Source: Deminuibacter sp966424055
GTDB lineage: Bacteria > Bacteroidota > Bacteroidia > Chitinophagales > Chitinophagaceae
Direction: 5' to 3'
DNA: 64,000 nt
Assembly (NCBI GenBank): GCA_966424055.1
Contig: CBJLMB010000026.1
Coordinates: 27,383 to 91,382, forward strand
Position 1 is the stretch's first letter. Each line of letters starts with the position of its first letter. The position numbers were made by a program, and so were the translations under genes. Shown in pieces: positions 27,846 through 37,406 of the stretch. The notes beneath the pieces were generated by a model, which was not told where the DNA came from, did no database searches, and saw nothing but the letters and a program-made list of their open reading frames with translations.

Positions 27846-29600
27846 TTACCATCCTTTGTTCTGTACCAGGTTCTCTTTAAGTACCTCGTTATAAGGCAGC
27901 GGTCCATAATACATGTAGTCTGCATACTGCCTGTTTTCAACGGGCATAATGGTGTATTGGTTATTGCTGATCCGCACACCGCTGGCAGGGAAAGCCAGGT
28001 TTTCTTTCCACCTGCGGAGGTCCCAGAAACGTTGTCCTTCAAAACAAAGCTCCAGCCGTCTTTCATTATGGATCAGGGTTCTCATATCATCTTTATTACT
28101 GATGCTAGCCAGGTAATTATCGGGCTGTGCCATACCGGCTCTTTTGCGGATAGCGGCCATCACTTCCCGGGCAGAATATGCATGCGATCCTTTTCCCTCA
28201 GGGCCCCAGGCTTCATTTGCCGCTTCTGCATAGGCAAGAAACAAATCGGTGTAGCGGATATACGGCACATAATGTCTTTGCGTATTTGTTTTGGCAGGAT
28301 CGAGGTTTACATCTTCACGCAACAGTTTACGCAGGTAATAGCCGGTGCGTGTTGAAGTGGAAATGGTGTTCAATCCATCATTGGTCATACCGGGCTGTGT
28401 ATATATCACAGCAGCGGCCGGCCCCATTTTGCTGCCGTTTACGGTGATATAAAGGGCCAAACGCGGATCCCTGCCTTTATAAGGATTACCTGCATCATAT
28501 CCACTGGCCGGGTTGGCAATAGGATAACCATTGCTCATGGGAAAAGCATCCACCAGGTTTTGCGTCGGGTTTACCCGGCCATTGCCATACAGCGTTGGTG
28601 GATAATTGTCTTTCTCCAGGTTGTTTCCATCGCTTACATTACCCCGCCAGAGCATTTCCTGCGGATTAACACCGGAAGCCACCCCATTAATTTCCGCGGC
28701 GTTTTTGCTGGCATACCAGTAATGACCGTTGCCCGCCATTGCCGGTAATCCACCATTTAAATCAAGCACTGCTGCTGCATCATCAGCCGCTTTTACCCAT
28801 GTAACACTTGTACCCTGGTTAAACGCAGGGCTGGCGGCCAGCAATGATGTTTTTGCGCGTATGCCTTTTACTATCCGCGCGCTCAAACGTTGCCGGTTAT
28901 AAGCGCCGAATACCCGGTTGTAATCGGCAACAGTTGTTTTTCCCGCGTATTTCGGGGGTATATTGCCAACCGCGGCAATGTTCTCGAAATCCAGCGGCAG
29001 GTAGGCTTCTGCAGAATCGAGGTCTTTGTATACCTGCTGTACACACTCATTAAATGTATTACGCGGAACTTTAAAGTCAGATCCTGCATTCAATGCCTTG
29101 GTAAAGATGGGCACCCCCATCAGCTTACCGTCTGTCGTCCAGCCACCATGTGCCTGCAGTAAAAAATACATAAACAAGGCCCTTAATCCGTATGCCTCGC
29201 CTTTGGTACGGTCATTGAACATTTCCTTGGTGTATTCGCCGGTGGTTGCCCAGTTCACCTTGTCAGCTTCGGCCAGGATCAGGTTCAGGTATTGAATGGT
29301 GGCAAAAGCACCGGTCCATTGCTCCATTGGATTATAGATAGATGACCATTTACCTGTAGCCATCAACCGGTAATTATTATTCGGATCATTTGAAACAGCA
29401 TCATCCGTAGCAACATCGCTGAAAGAGTAGCTGCCCAGGGGCAACCTGGCATAACCGTTCAGCAGCAATCCTTCAGCGAATGCAGCATCGGTATAGATAT
29501 TGCTTAAACCGCGGTTATTCTCATCCGCAGGTGACAATATTTTCTTGCAACCGGATAATAGCAAGCCGGCAGCCAGTATATACATTAATTTCATTTTCAT
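27846..29600 (-). CDS. SusD/RagB family lipoprotein (xylan PUL, pair 2; XusD position)
   Basis: 584 residues. The lipobox LLLSGC is followed by KKILSPADENNRG. SusD features are AYGLRALFMYFLLQAHGGW, a VNPTQNLVDAFPMSNGYPI block, the helix YTDLFLAYAEAANEAWGPEG, IRKRAGM, and HNERRLELCFEGQRFWDLRRW near the C-terminus. It forms the surface lid of the SusC at 29627-32434, which ends 26 nt upstream. It differs clearly from the pair-1 SusD at 32471, consistent with two import complexes of different specificity in one xylan operon. Confidence 0.93.
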   Translation of the reverse strand: MKMKLMYILAAGLLLSGCKKILSPADENNRGLSNIYTDAAFAEGLLLNGYARLPLGSYSFSDVATDDAVSNDPNNNYRLMATGKWSSIYNPMEQWTGAFATIQYLNLILAEADKVNWATTGEYTKEMFNDRTKGEAYGLRALFMYFLLQAHGGWTTDGKLMGVPIFTKALNAGSDFKVPRNTFNECVQQVYKDLDSAEAYLPLDFENIAAVGNIPPKYAGKTTVADYNRVFGAYNRQRLSARIVKGIRAKTSLLAASPAFNQGTSVTWVKAADDAAAVLDLNGGLPAMAGNGHYWYASKNAAEINGVASGVNPQEMLWRGNVSDGNNLEKDNYPPTLYGNGRVNPTQNLVDAFPMSNGYPIANPASGYDAGNPYKGRDPRLALYITVNGSKMGPAAAVIYTQPGMTNDGLNTISTSTRTGYYLRKLLREDVNLDPAKTNTQRHYVPYIRYTDLFLAYAEAANEAWGPEGKGSHAYSAREVMAAIRKRAGMAQPDNYLASISNKDDMRTLIHNERRLELCFEGQRFWDLRRWKENLAFPASGVRISNNQYTIMPVENRQYADYMYYGPLPYNEVLKENLVQNKGW

Positions 29601-29626
29601 ATAAAATCGGTTAGAGAAGTGGTCAA

Positions 29627-32434
29627 CTAAAATTCACCTTTGATGCCGAAATTGTAGAACCGTGTTTGCGGCATGGTGCCTATGTTCAGTTCCATGATAG
29701 CCCTGTTGCGTGCAATTGTCAACAGGTCATTGCCACTGACATAAAAGTTTAATCCCTTTACAAAAGAATTCTTCAGCAGCTTCGCCGGCAGGCTATAAGT
29801 CAATTGTACTTTGGATACATTAAACCGGTTAGTACTGTAGGTCCAGAAATCGGAATAACGGAAATTATTGTCACCACCCGATGTTGTCAAACGCGGGTAA
29901 GAAGCCGAATTTTTTGAAGCCTCTGTCCAGCTGTTCCTGACAACATCAGAATATTTCGTGGAAGAGCCGGACACCCAATAATAACTACCGCTCCTGATAC
30001 CTGTGCCACCAAAGGAAGCTGTACCCAGTACAAACAGCGTAAACCCTTTCCATTGTGCGGTAATGTTCAACCCTCCTGTAAAAGGGCTGCTAAAGCGCCC
30101 TATCATCACTTCATCCCGTTCATCTATTATCCCATCGCCATTCTGGTCTTTGTATTTGATATCACCGGGTTTTACCGTTCCAAATTTCTGGGCTGCATGT
30201 TTATCAATATCGCTCTGGTCGGCGAACAGTCCTTCGCTCCGCAACCCGAATATGGCATCCACAGGCTTTCCGGCCCTGTTGCGGTATTTATCTGCATACA
30301 GTTCGTCACGTTTCAATGCTTTGGTGGTTATGTAAGTGGCAGCAGCACCAAAAATCATTTTAACATTACCGATATCCTGGCGAACATTGAGCTGGATGTC
30401 CATTCCCTGGTAGCGGTTGGCTTCGAAATTGGTATACGGAACAAAGGAGGTGGGAGGATATACCGTATAAAAATAACCCGGGTACTGCGAATAAGCCTGA
30501 ACGGGAATACCGTCTTTTTTAATAAAGAACACGGTTGCCAGCAGGTCGAGCTTATCCTGAAAAAAAGTTCCGTCAATGCTCAGGTTGATCTCTTTGCGCT
30601 TCGCAAACGACAGGTTGGGATTTTCTCCGCGGGATATGGTAGTTGCTTGATTGGTATAAGTACCATCTGCCCATGAAAAATAAGCGCTCGGTGAATAGAC
30701 AGCGTTGTAGAGGTAATAACCATTCAGGTCCAGGTCTGTGTTGATGATACCGGCAGATGCGCCTAGTTTCAGCCGGTTGATCCAGCCTGCATCTTTAAGG
30801 AATGATTCTTCGCTTAACAACCATCCCAGGCTGGCGGTTGGAGAAAACGCAACACGTTTGCCCGGCGGAAGTTTTGTAGCGTTAACAACGGCGCCACTGA
30901 ATGCAGCATAATACCTGTGCGCATAATTATACGACAGCTGCAGGCCCAGGTTGGCATTGGTACGATACTGGAAATCGCCTGTCTGGCGGCGCCGGAGCCC
31001 ATCTGCCATCAATATAGCGGAAACATAGTGCTTTTGACCGAATGTATTAATATAGTCGAAATGCATACTAAAATCGATCATCTGGTCGCTCCATGTATTA
31101 TTCAGGTTTTGTATACCCGGTTTGCTGTCTTTATTAAAACTGGTCAGCTGAACAATTGAATCACCGGTTGGCAAACTGTTCCAGCCCGGCAGGTATACCG
31201 CATAGGTATTGTTGAGCGTTTCGTCGTAGGAATTGGAATAGTCAATGCTCATCTGGGTATGAAGAGACAATCCTTTCAGCAAGCTCTTGAGATCTACATC
31301 AATTCCATTGGTATACTGGAACTGGCGGCTGGTAAAAATATCGTATCCCCCGGCATACACATCGGCAATGGGGTTGGCCAGGTATTGCTGTGTACCACCC
31401 AGCAGGTACCTGCCATTGATAATATTGCGCCCTCCCTGCACAATAGCCTGCGCATCTTTTGCAGTTCCGGCAACCGAGCTAACAGGTATCAGGGGAGCAA
31501 ACAACTGTGGCTGGATGCTGTCTGCCCTGCCCCAGTAGTTACCCAGTGCATGCCGGTTTGTATAAAACACAGCAGATACGTTCACATAAGTACTGATGTA
31601 ATTGTTCAGTTTCAGGTCGATATTTCCCCGCAGGTTCAGCCTGGTATTCCGTTCATTTTTACCTTCTCCAAAATTCAGCAAGGAGTTTTGGGTTTGAAAT
31701 CCTGCAAGGGCATAAAAGCGTGCGCGTTCTGTTCCACTGGTAAATTCTGCATTGGCAGAATACGTGTTGTATAGCTTACGCAGGTAGTCCCTGGAAAAAT
31801 AATTGACATCGGGGTAGCGATACGGGTTAGCATGAGAAGCATATTTCTGTATCGTAGAATCTGCATACAATGGAGGAAGCCCATCGTTAACAGATGCCTG
31901 GTTATAGTAGCGCATATAATCTGCCGAACCCAGGTAGGCAGGATACGATTTGGGCACACTGATGCCCGTGTTCACACGTACACTGCTGCCATGCATACCG
32001 GCCCTGCCACGCTTGGAGGTGATAAGGATCACACCATTTGCAGCGCGGCTCCCGTATAAAACAACGGCATTGGCTCCCTTGAGAAAACTAATTTGTTCAA
32101 TTTCATTTGTAGTGATATCATTCAATGAGCGGGGCTCGCCATCAATAAGTACCAGTGCGGCACCTGTATTCCAAAGGTTCGATCCCCCCACGAACGCATC
32201 TGCACCTTCCAGTGGGTAGGTGCCATAATGCTTATCGAGATAGGATGGCGGGTTCAATACCGAGATGGCACTACCCAGGTCTTTCCGCTGAACAGTGCTG
32301 TATCCTACATGTACCAGGGAATCGTTAGCGGGGCGGGTAGCACCGCCCCCGGGAAGACTTTGTGCACCGGCACTTTGCAGCAAAGCAAAACAGACTGTAC
32401 ACAAAACCACTTTAAACCATATATTTCTTTTCAT
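29627..32434 (-). CDS. SusC-like transporter lacking the carboxypeptidase-like domain (xylan PUL, pair 2; XusC position)
   Basis: 935 residues. After the signal peptide (ending LLQSAGAQ) a short linker leads to VHVGYSTVQRKDL, which takes the place of the TonB box-plug junction VVVGYGxxKR, and then directly to the plug (ALVLIDGEPRSLNDITTNEI, then FLKGANAVVLYGSRAANGVI). The N-terminal carboxypeptidase-like domain is absent, as in the SusC at 11206. The 22-stranded barrel ends FYNFGIKGEF. It imports oligosaccharides across the outer membrane with its SusD partner. Here the short SusC is the second pair of the operon, while in region 1 it is the first. Confidence 0.92.
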   Translation of the reverse strand: MKRNIWFKVVLCTVCFALLQSAGAQSLPGGGATRPANDSLVHVGYSTVQRKDLGSAISVLNPPSYLDKHYGTYPLEGADAFVGGSNLWNTGAALVLIDGEPRSLNDITTNEIEQISFLKGANAVVLYGSRAANGVILITSKRGRAGMHGSSVRVNTGISVPKSYPAYLGSADYMRYYNQASVNDGLPPLYADSTIQKYASHANPYRYPDVNYFSRDYLRKLYNTYSANAEFTSGTERARFYALAGFQTQNSLLNFGEGKNERNTRLNLRGNIDLKLNNYISTYVNVSAVFYTNRHALGNYWGRADSIQPQLFAPLIPVSSVAGTAKDAQAIVQGGRNIINGRYLLGGTQQYLANPIADVYAGGYDIFTSRQFQYTNGIDVDLKSLLKGLSLHTQMSIDYSNSYDETLNNTYAVYLPGWNSLPTGDSIVQLTSFNKDSKPGIQNLNNTWSDQMIDFSMHFDYINTFGQKHYVSAILMADGLRRRQTGDFQYRTNANLGLQLSYNYAHRYYAAFSGAVVNATKLPPGKRVAFSPTASLGWLLSEESFLKDAGWINRLKLGASAGIINTDLDLNGYYLYNAVYSPSAYFSWADGTYTNQATTISRGENPNLSFAKRKEINLSIDGTFFQDKLDLLATVFFIKKDGIPVQAYSQYPGYFYTVYPPTSFVPYTNFEANRYQGMDIQLNVRQDIGNVKMIFGAAATYITTKALKRDELYADKYRNRAGKPVDAIFGLRSEGLFADQSDIDKHAAQKFGTVKPGDIKYKDQNGDGIIDERDEVMIGRFSSPFTGGLNITAQWKGFTLFVLGTASFGGTGIRSGSYYWVSGSSTKYSDVVRNSWTEASKNSASYPRLTTSGGDNNFRYSDFWTYSTNRFNVSKVQLTYSLPAKLLKNSFVKGLNFYVSGNDLLTIARNRAIMELNIGTMPQTRFYNFGIKGEF

Positions 32435-32470
32435 TATTTACCTTTTTGGGCTTTAACAACATATTTTCAC

Positions 32471-34288
32471 TCAATACCCGGGATTCTGGTTGAAGGAAGC
32501 ATACAGGTTTACATCACTTATTTTCAGCGGAAGCCAGTAGTTTTTATCGTCAAACTTTCTTGTCACCAGCACCCGTTCTTTTATGTTGATGGGCTTGCCA
32601 TTAGAACCCCGGTCAAAATCGATGGCTGTTTTTTCGCGGTACTGCAGCTGGCCTGCAAGCAGCCAGCGGCGCAGGTCATTGTAACGGATCTCTTCTTCAA
32701 AACCCAGTTCCATCGCTCTTTCCCGGATAATCTCACCCATAAACTGATCCTTGCCGGCGATGTATTGCGGTGCCACCTTTCCGGCACCACAGCGGTCCCT
32801 TATCTTATTCAATGCATCAACTGCAGTGATATAATTAGGGCCGTTGCTGGTAGCAGAACCATAACCCTGCAGTACCGCTTCGGCATACATGAGGTACACA
32901 TCGGCCAAACGCATGTACGACAGGTGCAGGTAGTTATTAGGGAAGCCATCGATATTGTTTGCGTTCATGGGAGTAAGCTTTCGCAGCAGGTAACCTGTAC
33001 GGCCAATGGATGTATTATCGCGGCTGTATCCTTTGGCAGACAGGTTGGCATACCGGTATTTTTCTTTATCGGCAGGAGCAGAACCTTTGATGATCTGGTC
33101 TCCGTCAATCACTATATCATGGTAAAAACGGGGGTCGCGGTTAACCCATGGATTGCCGGGATCATAGCCCGAAGCAGGGTCGCTTAGCGGAAGACCATTG
33201 GCCATACCATAGTTCTGTACAAACCGGGCGTTGGGTGATGCATAGCCTGCACCAATGTTCCCTTCGGCAAAAATAGAACTGGGGCCCCATGGACAGCCGG
33301 CAAACCAGGAACTGTAAACCGGGTTCTGAAAAACGGCTTCCGGGTAACCGGGAATAAAACTTCCTCCATTGGTGTAGAACAGATCGCTGTAATGTGCAAA
33401 ATCGATCAGCCTCACCCAGGTGGCACGGCTATCTACCAGCTTCAGCAGCTCGGCAAATACATCTGCAGCTTTCTTACAATAGTCTGCATTGAAACCCGTA
33501 TTACCCGTGGAAGACTGGTTCATCAGGGGGCTGCCGGCATACAGGTAATTTTTACCGAGATATCCCAATGCCGCTATCCTGGTAATGCGGAGTTGATTTT
33601 TACCAAGGGTTGCTTTACCGGCTTCTGTATTGTCCCAATCGACCGGTAAAAGATTGGCAGCTTCCCTGAAATCGCGGGCGGCACGATCGGCCATGGCCTG
33701 GTAGCTTAGCCGCGGCAATTGTAGTTTGGCACTGGACGACAATACGGTATCAATATAGGGCAACCCTCCCCAATAGGTCATTAATTCAAAATGAAACCAG
33801 CCGCGGAAAAAAAGCAGCTGCCCTTTGATCAGGTCCTTTTCTTCCTGTGTGCCGTTCAGCTTATCGAGATTCGCGAGGCCCAGGTTGGCTTTGTGTATAC
33901 CATACCAGCAATTAGGCCAAAGCCCTTTGCCATTACCGGTGCCGGGGTCTGTATTATAGGTAGGAGCATCCAGCCATGAAATCCATTCAGATCTTGTCCA
34001 TGACCAGCTGTCACCATTATCCAGCTGTTCATTCAGCCAGGTCACACCTGTTTTGTGTATGATCTCATCTCCCAATATCCAGTCACATGCCCAGGTTTTG
34101 CTGGTAAACTCAGGAATGCAGGCATACAGCTCTTCCGTAAAACCCTGGAAATTGGTAAAATTGATAAAAGCATCAGTTGGAGAAACATCTGCACCGGGCG
34201 CCTTATCGAGGTATTTTTTACAGGCCGGGAAAACCATCGCAGTAAAAAGCAGCAGGCAGCTGAACAGGATATGTAAATACTTTTTCAT
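32471..34288 (-). CDS. SusD/RagB family lipoprotein (xylan PUL, pair 1; XusB position)
   Basis: 605 residues. The lipobox is MVFPAC followed by KKYLDKAPGADVSPTDAF. SusD signatures are KGQLLFFRGWFHFELMTYWGGLPYI, RIAALGYLGKNYLYAGSPLM, MRLADVYLMYAEAVLQGYG, IRDRCG, and RERAMELGFEEEIRYNDLRRW. The C-terminus ends SFNQNPGY. It is the surface lid of the full-length SusC at 34299-37406, which ends 10 nt upstream, so translation of the two is probably coupled. By gene order it corresponds to XusB, for which xylan or xylo-oligosaccharide binding is known; specificity here is inferred. Confidence 0.93.
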   Translation of the reverse strand: MKKYLHILFSCLLLFTAMVFPACKKYLDKAPGADVSPTDAFINFTNFQGFTEELYACIPEFTSKTWACDWILGDEIIHKTGVTWLNEQLDNGDSWSWTRSEWISWLDAPTYNTDPGTGNGKGLWPNCWYGIHKANLGLANLDKLNGTQEEKDLIKGQLLFFRGWFHFELMTYWGGLPYIDTVLSSSAKLQLPRLSYQAMADRAARDFREAANLLPVDWDNTEAGKATLGKNQLRITRIAALGYLGKNYLYAGSPLMNQSSTGNTGFNADYCKKAADVFAELLKLVDSRATWVRLIDFAHYSDLFYTNGGSFIPGYPEAVFQNPVYSSWFAGCPWGPSSIFAEGNIGAGYASPNARFVQNYGMANGLPLSDPASGYDPGNPWVNRDPRFYHDIVIDGDQIIKGSAPADKEKYRYANLSAKGYSRDNTSIGRTGYLLRKLTPMNANNIDGFPNNYLHLSYMRLADVYLMYAEAVLQGYGSATSNGPNYITAVDALNKIRDRCGAGKVAPQYIAGKDQFMGEIIRERAMELGFEEEIRYNDLRRWLLAGQLQYREKTAIDFDRGSNGKPINIKERVLVTRKFDDKNYWLPLKISDVNLYASFNQNPGY

Positions 34289-34298
34289 TTAGCTATTT

Positions 34299-37200
34299 TT
34301 AAAAAGTTAGGTTACACCCAAGGTTAAAACGCCTGATGGTAGGATAAGCAGTAGCCGCACCCATGCTCACCTCCCTGTCGTCAGGCATTTTGGTCCATAG
34401 CAAGAGGTTATCGCCGTTCAGGTAAATTCTAAGCGCATTAATACCGAGCCTTCTTAATTCGGCTGCTTTGAAGGTGTACGCCACCTCTGCATTCTTTAAC
34501 CTGATATAGGAACCATCATACAAATAAGTGGTTCCATAATAGGGCATCACGCTGGCATACCGCGGTACAGGCACCGCTGCATTGGGATTGGTGGGAGACC
34601 AATAGCTACCCTGCTTATACACATTATCGTAATGGTATTGGCCGCCAAAGCTTACCAGCTGTAAATACCTGTTGGCATTGCTTACCGCATAGAACTGTAC
34701 AAAAGCGCTGAAACCTTTCCATTCCACACCCAGCGTGGCATTGTAGGTATTTTGCGGGCGTTCGGGATACCCGGCAGGAACGACATCTTTATTGTCAATG
34801 ACACCGTCGCCGTTATAATCAATCATGTTCAGGTTACCTGGCAGCTTTTGGTTATCGTAGGTGTTCAATTGTGTACTGCCATATACCTGGTCCCAGCTGT
34901 TGTAATACCCGCTGCTAACATATGAATAAGCCTGGCCAATTTGTTTACCGGCCCTTTTCAGGTAATCATCCAGCAGCAGCGGGTCATCTGCATCCACAAT
35001 TTTATCTTTCGAATGGGTCATATTGAAATCTGCCCAGATGCGGAGATCTTTCGATAGCCGTTTGTTGATCCTCAGGTCCAGTTCATACCCCTTGTTACGC
35101 ACCTTTCCTACATTGGCTGTTGCGGGCTGAACACCAAAATAAGAAGGCACGGCACGGCTTGCACCATCCAGCAATATATCGGTACGGTAATCGCTGAACA
35201 AATCGGCACTACCCGAAAGCAGCCCGTTCCATAAAGTATAATCCACGCCAATATCAGCTTTGGTTACAGTTTCCCAATGAATATCAGGATTACCAACATT
35301 GGTATGCGCTTCCGACCACCAGGTATAAGGGCTCGACTGGCCGCTGGATGCACCTAACGGCGCATTGCCCCCGTAAGTCCAGGCAGTCATATATAACCAG
35401 CGGTTGGCTATATTGTCGTTGCCTACTTTTCCGTAAGACCCCCGCAGCTTTAGTGTATTAATAAATATCAGGTCCCTCATAAAACGTTCATTGCTGATCG
35501 TCCAGCCTCCGGCGGCTGAAGGGAAAAAGGCAAAGCGGTGGTTGGGACCAAACTTTTCCGATCCATTGTAAGCGCCGTTAAATTCGATAAAATATTTCTG
35601 CGCGTAATTATAAGTCACCCTGCTTACCCAGTCTTCCCGGTAGTGCTCAAATTCACTCCCGGTTGCATACCTGTCCCTGCTGAACAATCCCATAACCGTG
35701 AGGTCATGCTTCCCGAATTTCCGGGCATAATCCACCTGCAACTGGTAAAACAGTTTTCTGTAGGTGGATGCATTCTGCACTGCATCGGGCCTGGGGCTCC
35801 AGCGCGTTGGTATCCAGTTAAACTGGTTAATGCCCAGGTATTGGCTGTAAGTTCTGCTACCTGTAACAGGATCGATGTATTCCTGTTGCACGGTGCCATT
35901 ATCATAAATACCCCCCTGGCTTAAAAAAGAATTGTCGAATGAAATAGTGCCCTTTACACCCAGGCCTTTTACAACAGCGCCCAGATCCTGCTTCAGTGTA
36001 AAATCTGTGGTAATCCGCGTGGTGGTGTTCTTCCGTATCCCGTTATTGGCCATGGTGGCCAGGGAGTTTATGGTAGATACCTGCTCTGCAGGATAGTATC
36101 CCCAGGCACCATCCGAATAAAAAGGATAGTAAATATTGGGAGCATTGTTGTATATGCTTTGCCATATCCTGTATTCCCAGCTGCCCTGCCCCCAGGCATC
36201 CTGTTTTACACCGTAAGAGCCTGCTAAATTAGCAGTGAGCACGGTGGATTTTGTTAATGTGAAATCCAGGTTGGTACGTGCATTGATGCGGTCAAAGCCA
36301 TAGCCTGGCTGGTAACCTTTGCCGTTGTTTATTTTTTTGATGATATCCCCTTCATGCAGGTAATCTATGGATGAAAAATATTTGACAAAAGAAGATCCAC
36401 CGGATATATTCACGCTGGCATTGTAAGACATGGCCATTTTTTTAACCACCTGGTCCTGCCAGTCTATATTAGGGTAACGTTCGGCTTCGGCCTGGTTGGC
36501 GGGATGCCGGTATTTATTGAGCTCGGCGAAAGGCTCATAACTGTTCCAGGATGCAGGCGAAACGCCTAGCTCATTTTCAATAGCCTGGTTACGGATCCTG
36601 ATGGCATCATAAGAATCAAACTTACTGGCCAGCTTGGAAGGAACTTTCACCGTAGTATTGGCAGTAAAGCGAATATCAGCTTTACCTTCCCGGCCACGCT
36701 TTGTTGTGATCAGGATAACGCCATTCGCACCTTTTACACCGAATACGGCTGTTGCAGAAGCATCTTTCAATACCGATACACTTTCTACAGAGCCGATATC
36801 CACACTGTTCATGGGACGTTCAATACCATCTACCAGAATGAGCGGATCACTGTTATTCCAGGTGCTCTGGCCGCGGATGTATATTTTCGGATCTTCCGCG
36901 CCAGGTGTTCCCTGTGTGGCAACCGTTATAACACCCGGCAGGTTTCCTGTCAATGCAGCGCCAAGGCTCGAAACGCCGCCGGTATGTTCAAGCACCTCGC
37001 CTTTCACCTGCGAAATCGCACCTACCACACTTTGTTTCTTTTGCTTGCCGTAGCCCACAACCACTATATCGTCCAGGGCAGCACTGCTGTCTTTTAACAC
37101 AACAGAAAGAAACGACTGGTTACGGATGTTTATTTCCTGGGTGGCCTTTCCTACATAGCTTATTATCAATAAATGCTTGTCGGCGGGAATACCGATAGAG

Positions 37201-37406
37201 AATTTCCCCTCGTCATCGGTCTTGGTTGCAAAGCCGGTTTCCTTAACCTGAACAGATGCCCCGGCAATTGGGCTACGTTGTGCATCAAGCACCATCCCCC
37301 TTACATTCCGCCTGCCCTGGGCCATCAAATCAGTACTGGCGGATAGGGTTGAAAGCAAGATTATCGCAACAAGCAAATAGGCTATTCGTTGCATTGTAAG
37401 CATCAT
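34299..37406 (-). CDS. SusC/RagA family TonB-linked transporter (xylan PUL, pair 1; XusA position)
   Basis: 1035 residues (a second Met four residues in is an alternative start). A signal peptide (ending STDLMAQG) precedes the carboxypeptidase-like domain (about 34-110: RNVRGMVLDAQRSPIAGASV), the TonB-box region LDDIVVVGYGKQKKQ, the plug (ALTGNLPGVITVATQGTPG, then GSVESVSVLKDASATAVFG) and a long barrel ending LGCNLTF. It drives outer-membrane uptake of oligosaccharides. As first gene of the six-gene import operon it is preceded by 965 nt without genes, holding a long leader, a perfect -7 box and a motif shared with the GH8 operon. Target glycan xylan is inferred from the Xus-like order and the adjacent xylanase genes. 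Confidence 0.95.
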   Translation of the reverse strand: MMLTMQRIAYLLVAIILLSTLSASTDLMAQGRRNVRGMVLDAQRSPIAGASVQVKETGFATKTDDEGKFSIGIPADKHLLIISYVGKATQEINIRNQSFLSVVLKDSSAALDDIVVVGYGKQKKQSVVGAISQVKGEVLEHTGGVSSLGAALTGNLPGVITVATQGTPGAEDPKIYIRGQSTWNNSDPLILVDGIERPMNSVDIGSVESVSVLKDASATAVFGVKGANGVILITTKRGREGKADIRFTANTTVKVPSKLASKFDSYDAIRIRNQAIENELGVSPASWNSYEPFAELNKYRHPANQAEAERYPNIDWQDQVVKKMAMSYNASVNISGGSSFVKYFSSIDYLHEGDIIKKINNGKGYQPGYGFDRINARTNLDFTLTKSTVLTANLAGSYGVKQDAWGQGSWEYRIWQSIYNNAPNIYYPFYSDGAWGYYPAEQVSTINSLATMANNGIRKNTTTRITTDFTLKQDLGAVVKGLGVKGTISFDNSFLSQGGIYDNGTVQQEYIDPVTGSRTYSQYLGINQFNWIPTRWSPRPDAVQNASTYRKLFYQLQVDYARKFGKHDLTVMGLFSRDRYATGSEFEHYREDWVSRVTYNYAQKYFIEFNGAYNGSEKFGPNHRFAFFPSAAGGWTISNERFMRDLIFINTLKLRGSYGKVGNDNIANRWLYMTAWTYGGNAPLGASSGQSSPYTWWSEAHTNVGNPDIHWETVTKADIGVDYTLWNGLLSGSADLFSDYRTDILLDGASRAVPSYFGVQPATANVGKVRNKGYELDLRINKRLSKDLRIWADFNMTHSKDKIVDADDPLLLDDYLKRAGKQIGQAYSYVSSGYYNSWDQVYGSTQLNTYDNQKLPGNLNMIDYNGDGVIDNKDVVPAGYPERPQNTYNATLGVEWKGFSAFVQFYAVSNANRYLQLVSFGGQYHYDNVYKQGSYWSPTNPNAAVPVPRYASVMPYYGTTYLYDGSYIRLKNAEVAYTFKAAELRRLGINALRIYLNGDNLLLWTKMPDDREVSMGAATAYPTIRRFNLGCNLTF

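Noticed and set aside
27818..28066. N-terminal extension of the DUF1735 lipoprotein frame
   Set aside because: It overlaps the SusD gene and would bury the lipobox; the internal Met at 27817 gives a canonical lipoprotein start.
30053..32219. Several long plus-strand frames across the short SusC gene
   Set aside because: They are antisense to a clear TonB-dependent transporter gene and have no recognisable domains.
32228..33187. A 319-codon plus-strand frame opposite a SusD gene
   Set aside because: The minus strand encodes an unmistakable SusD; the plus-strand product has no signal, domain or family pattern.
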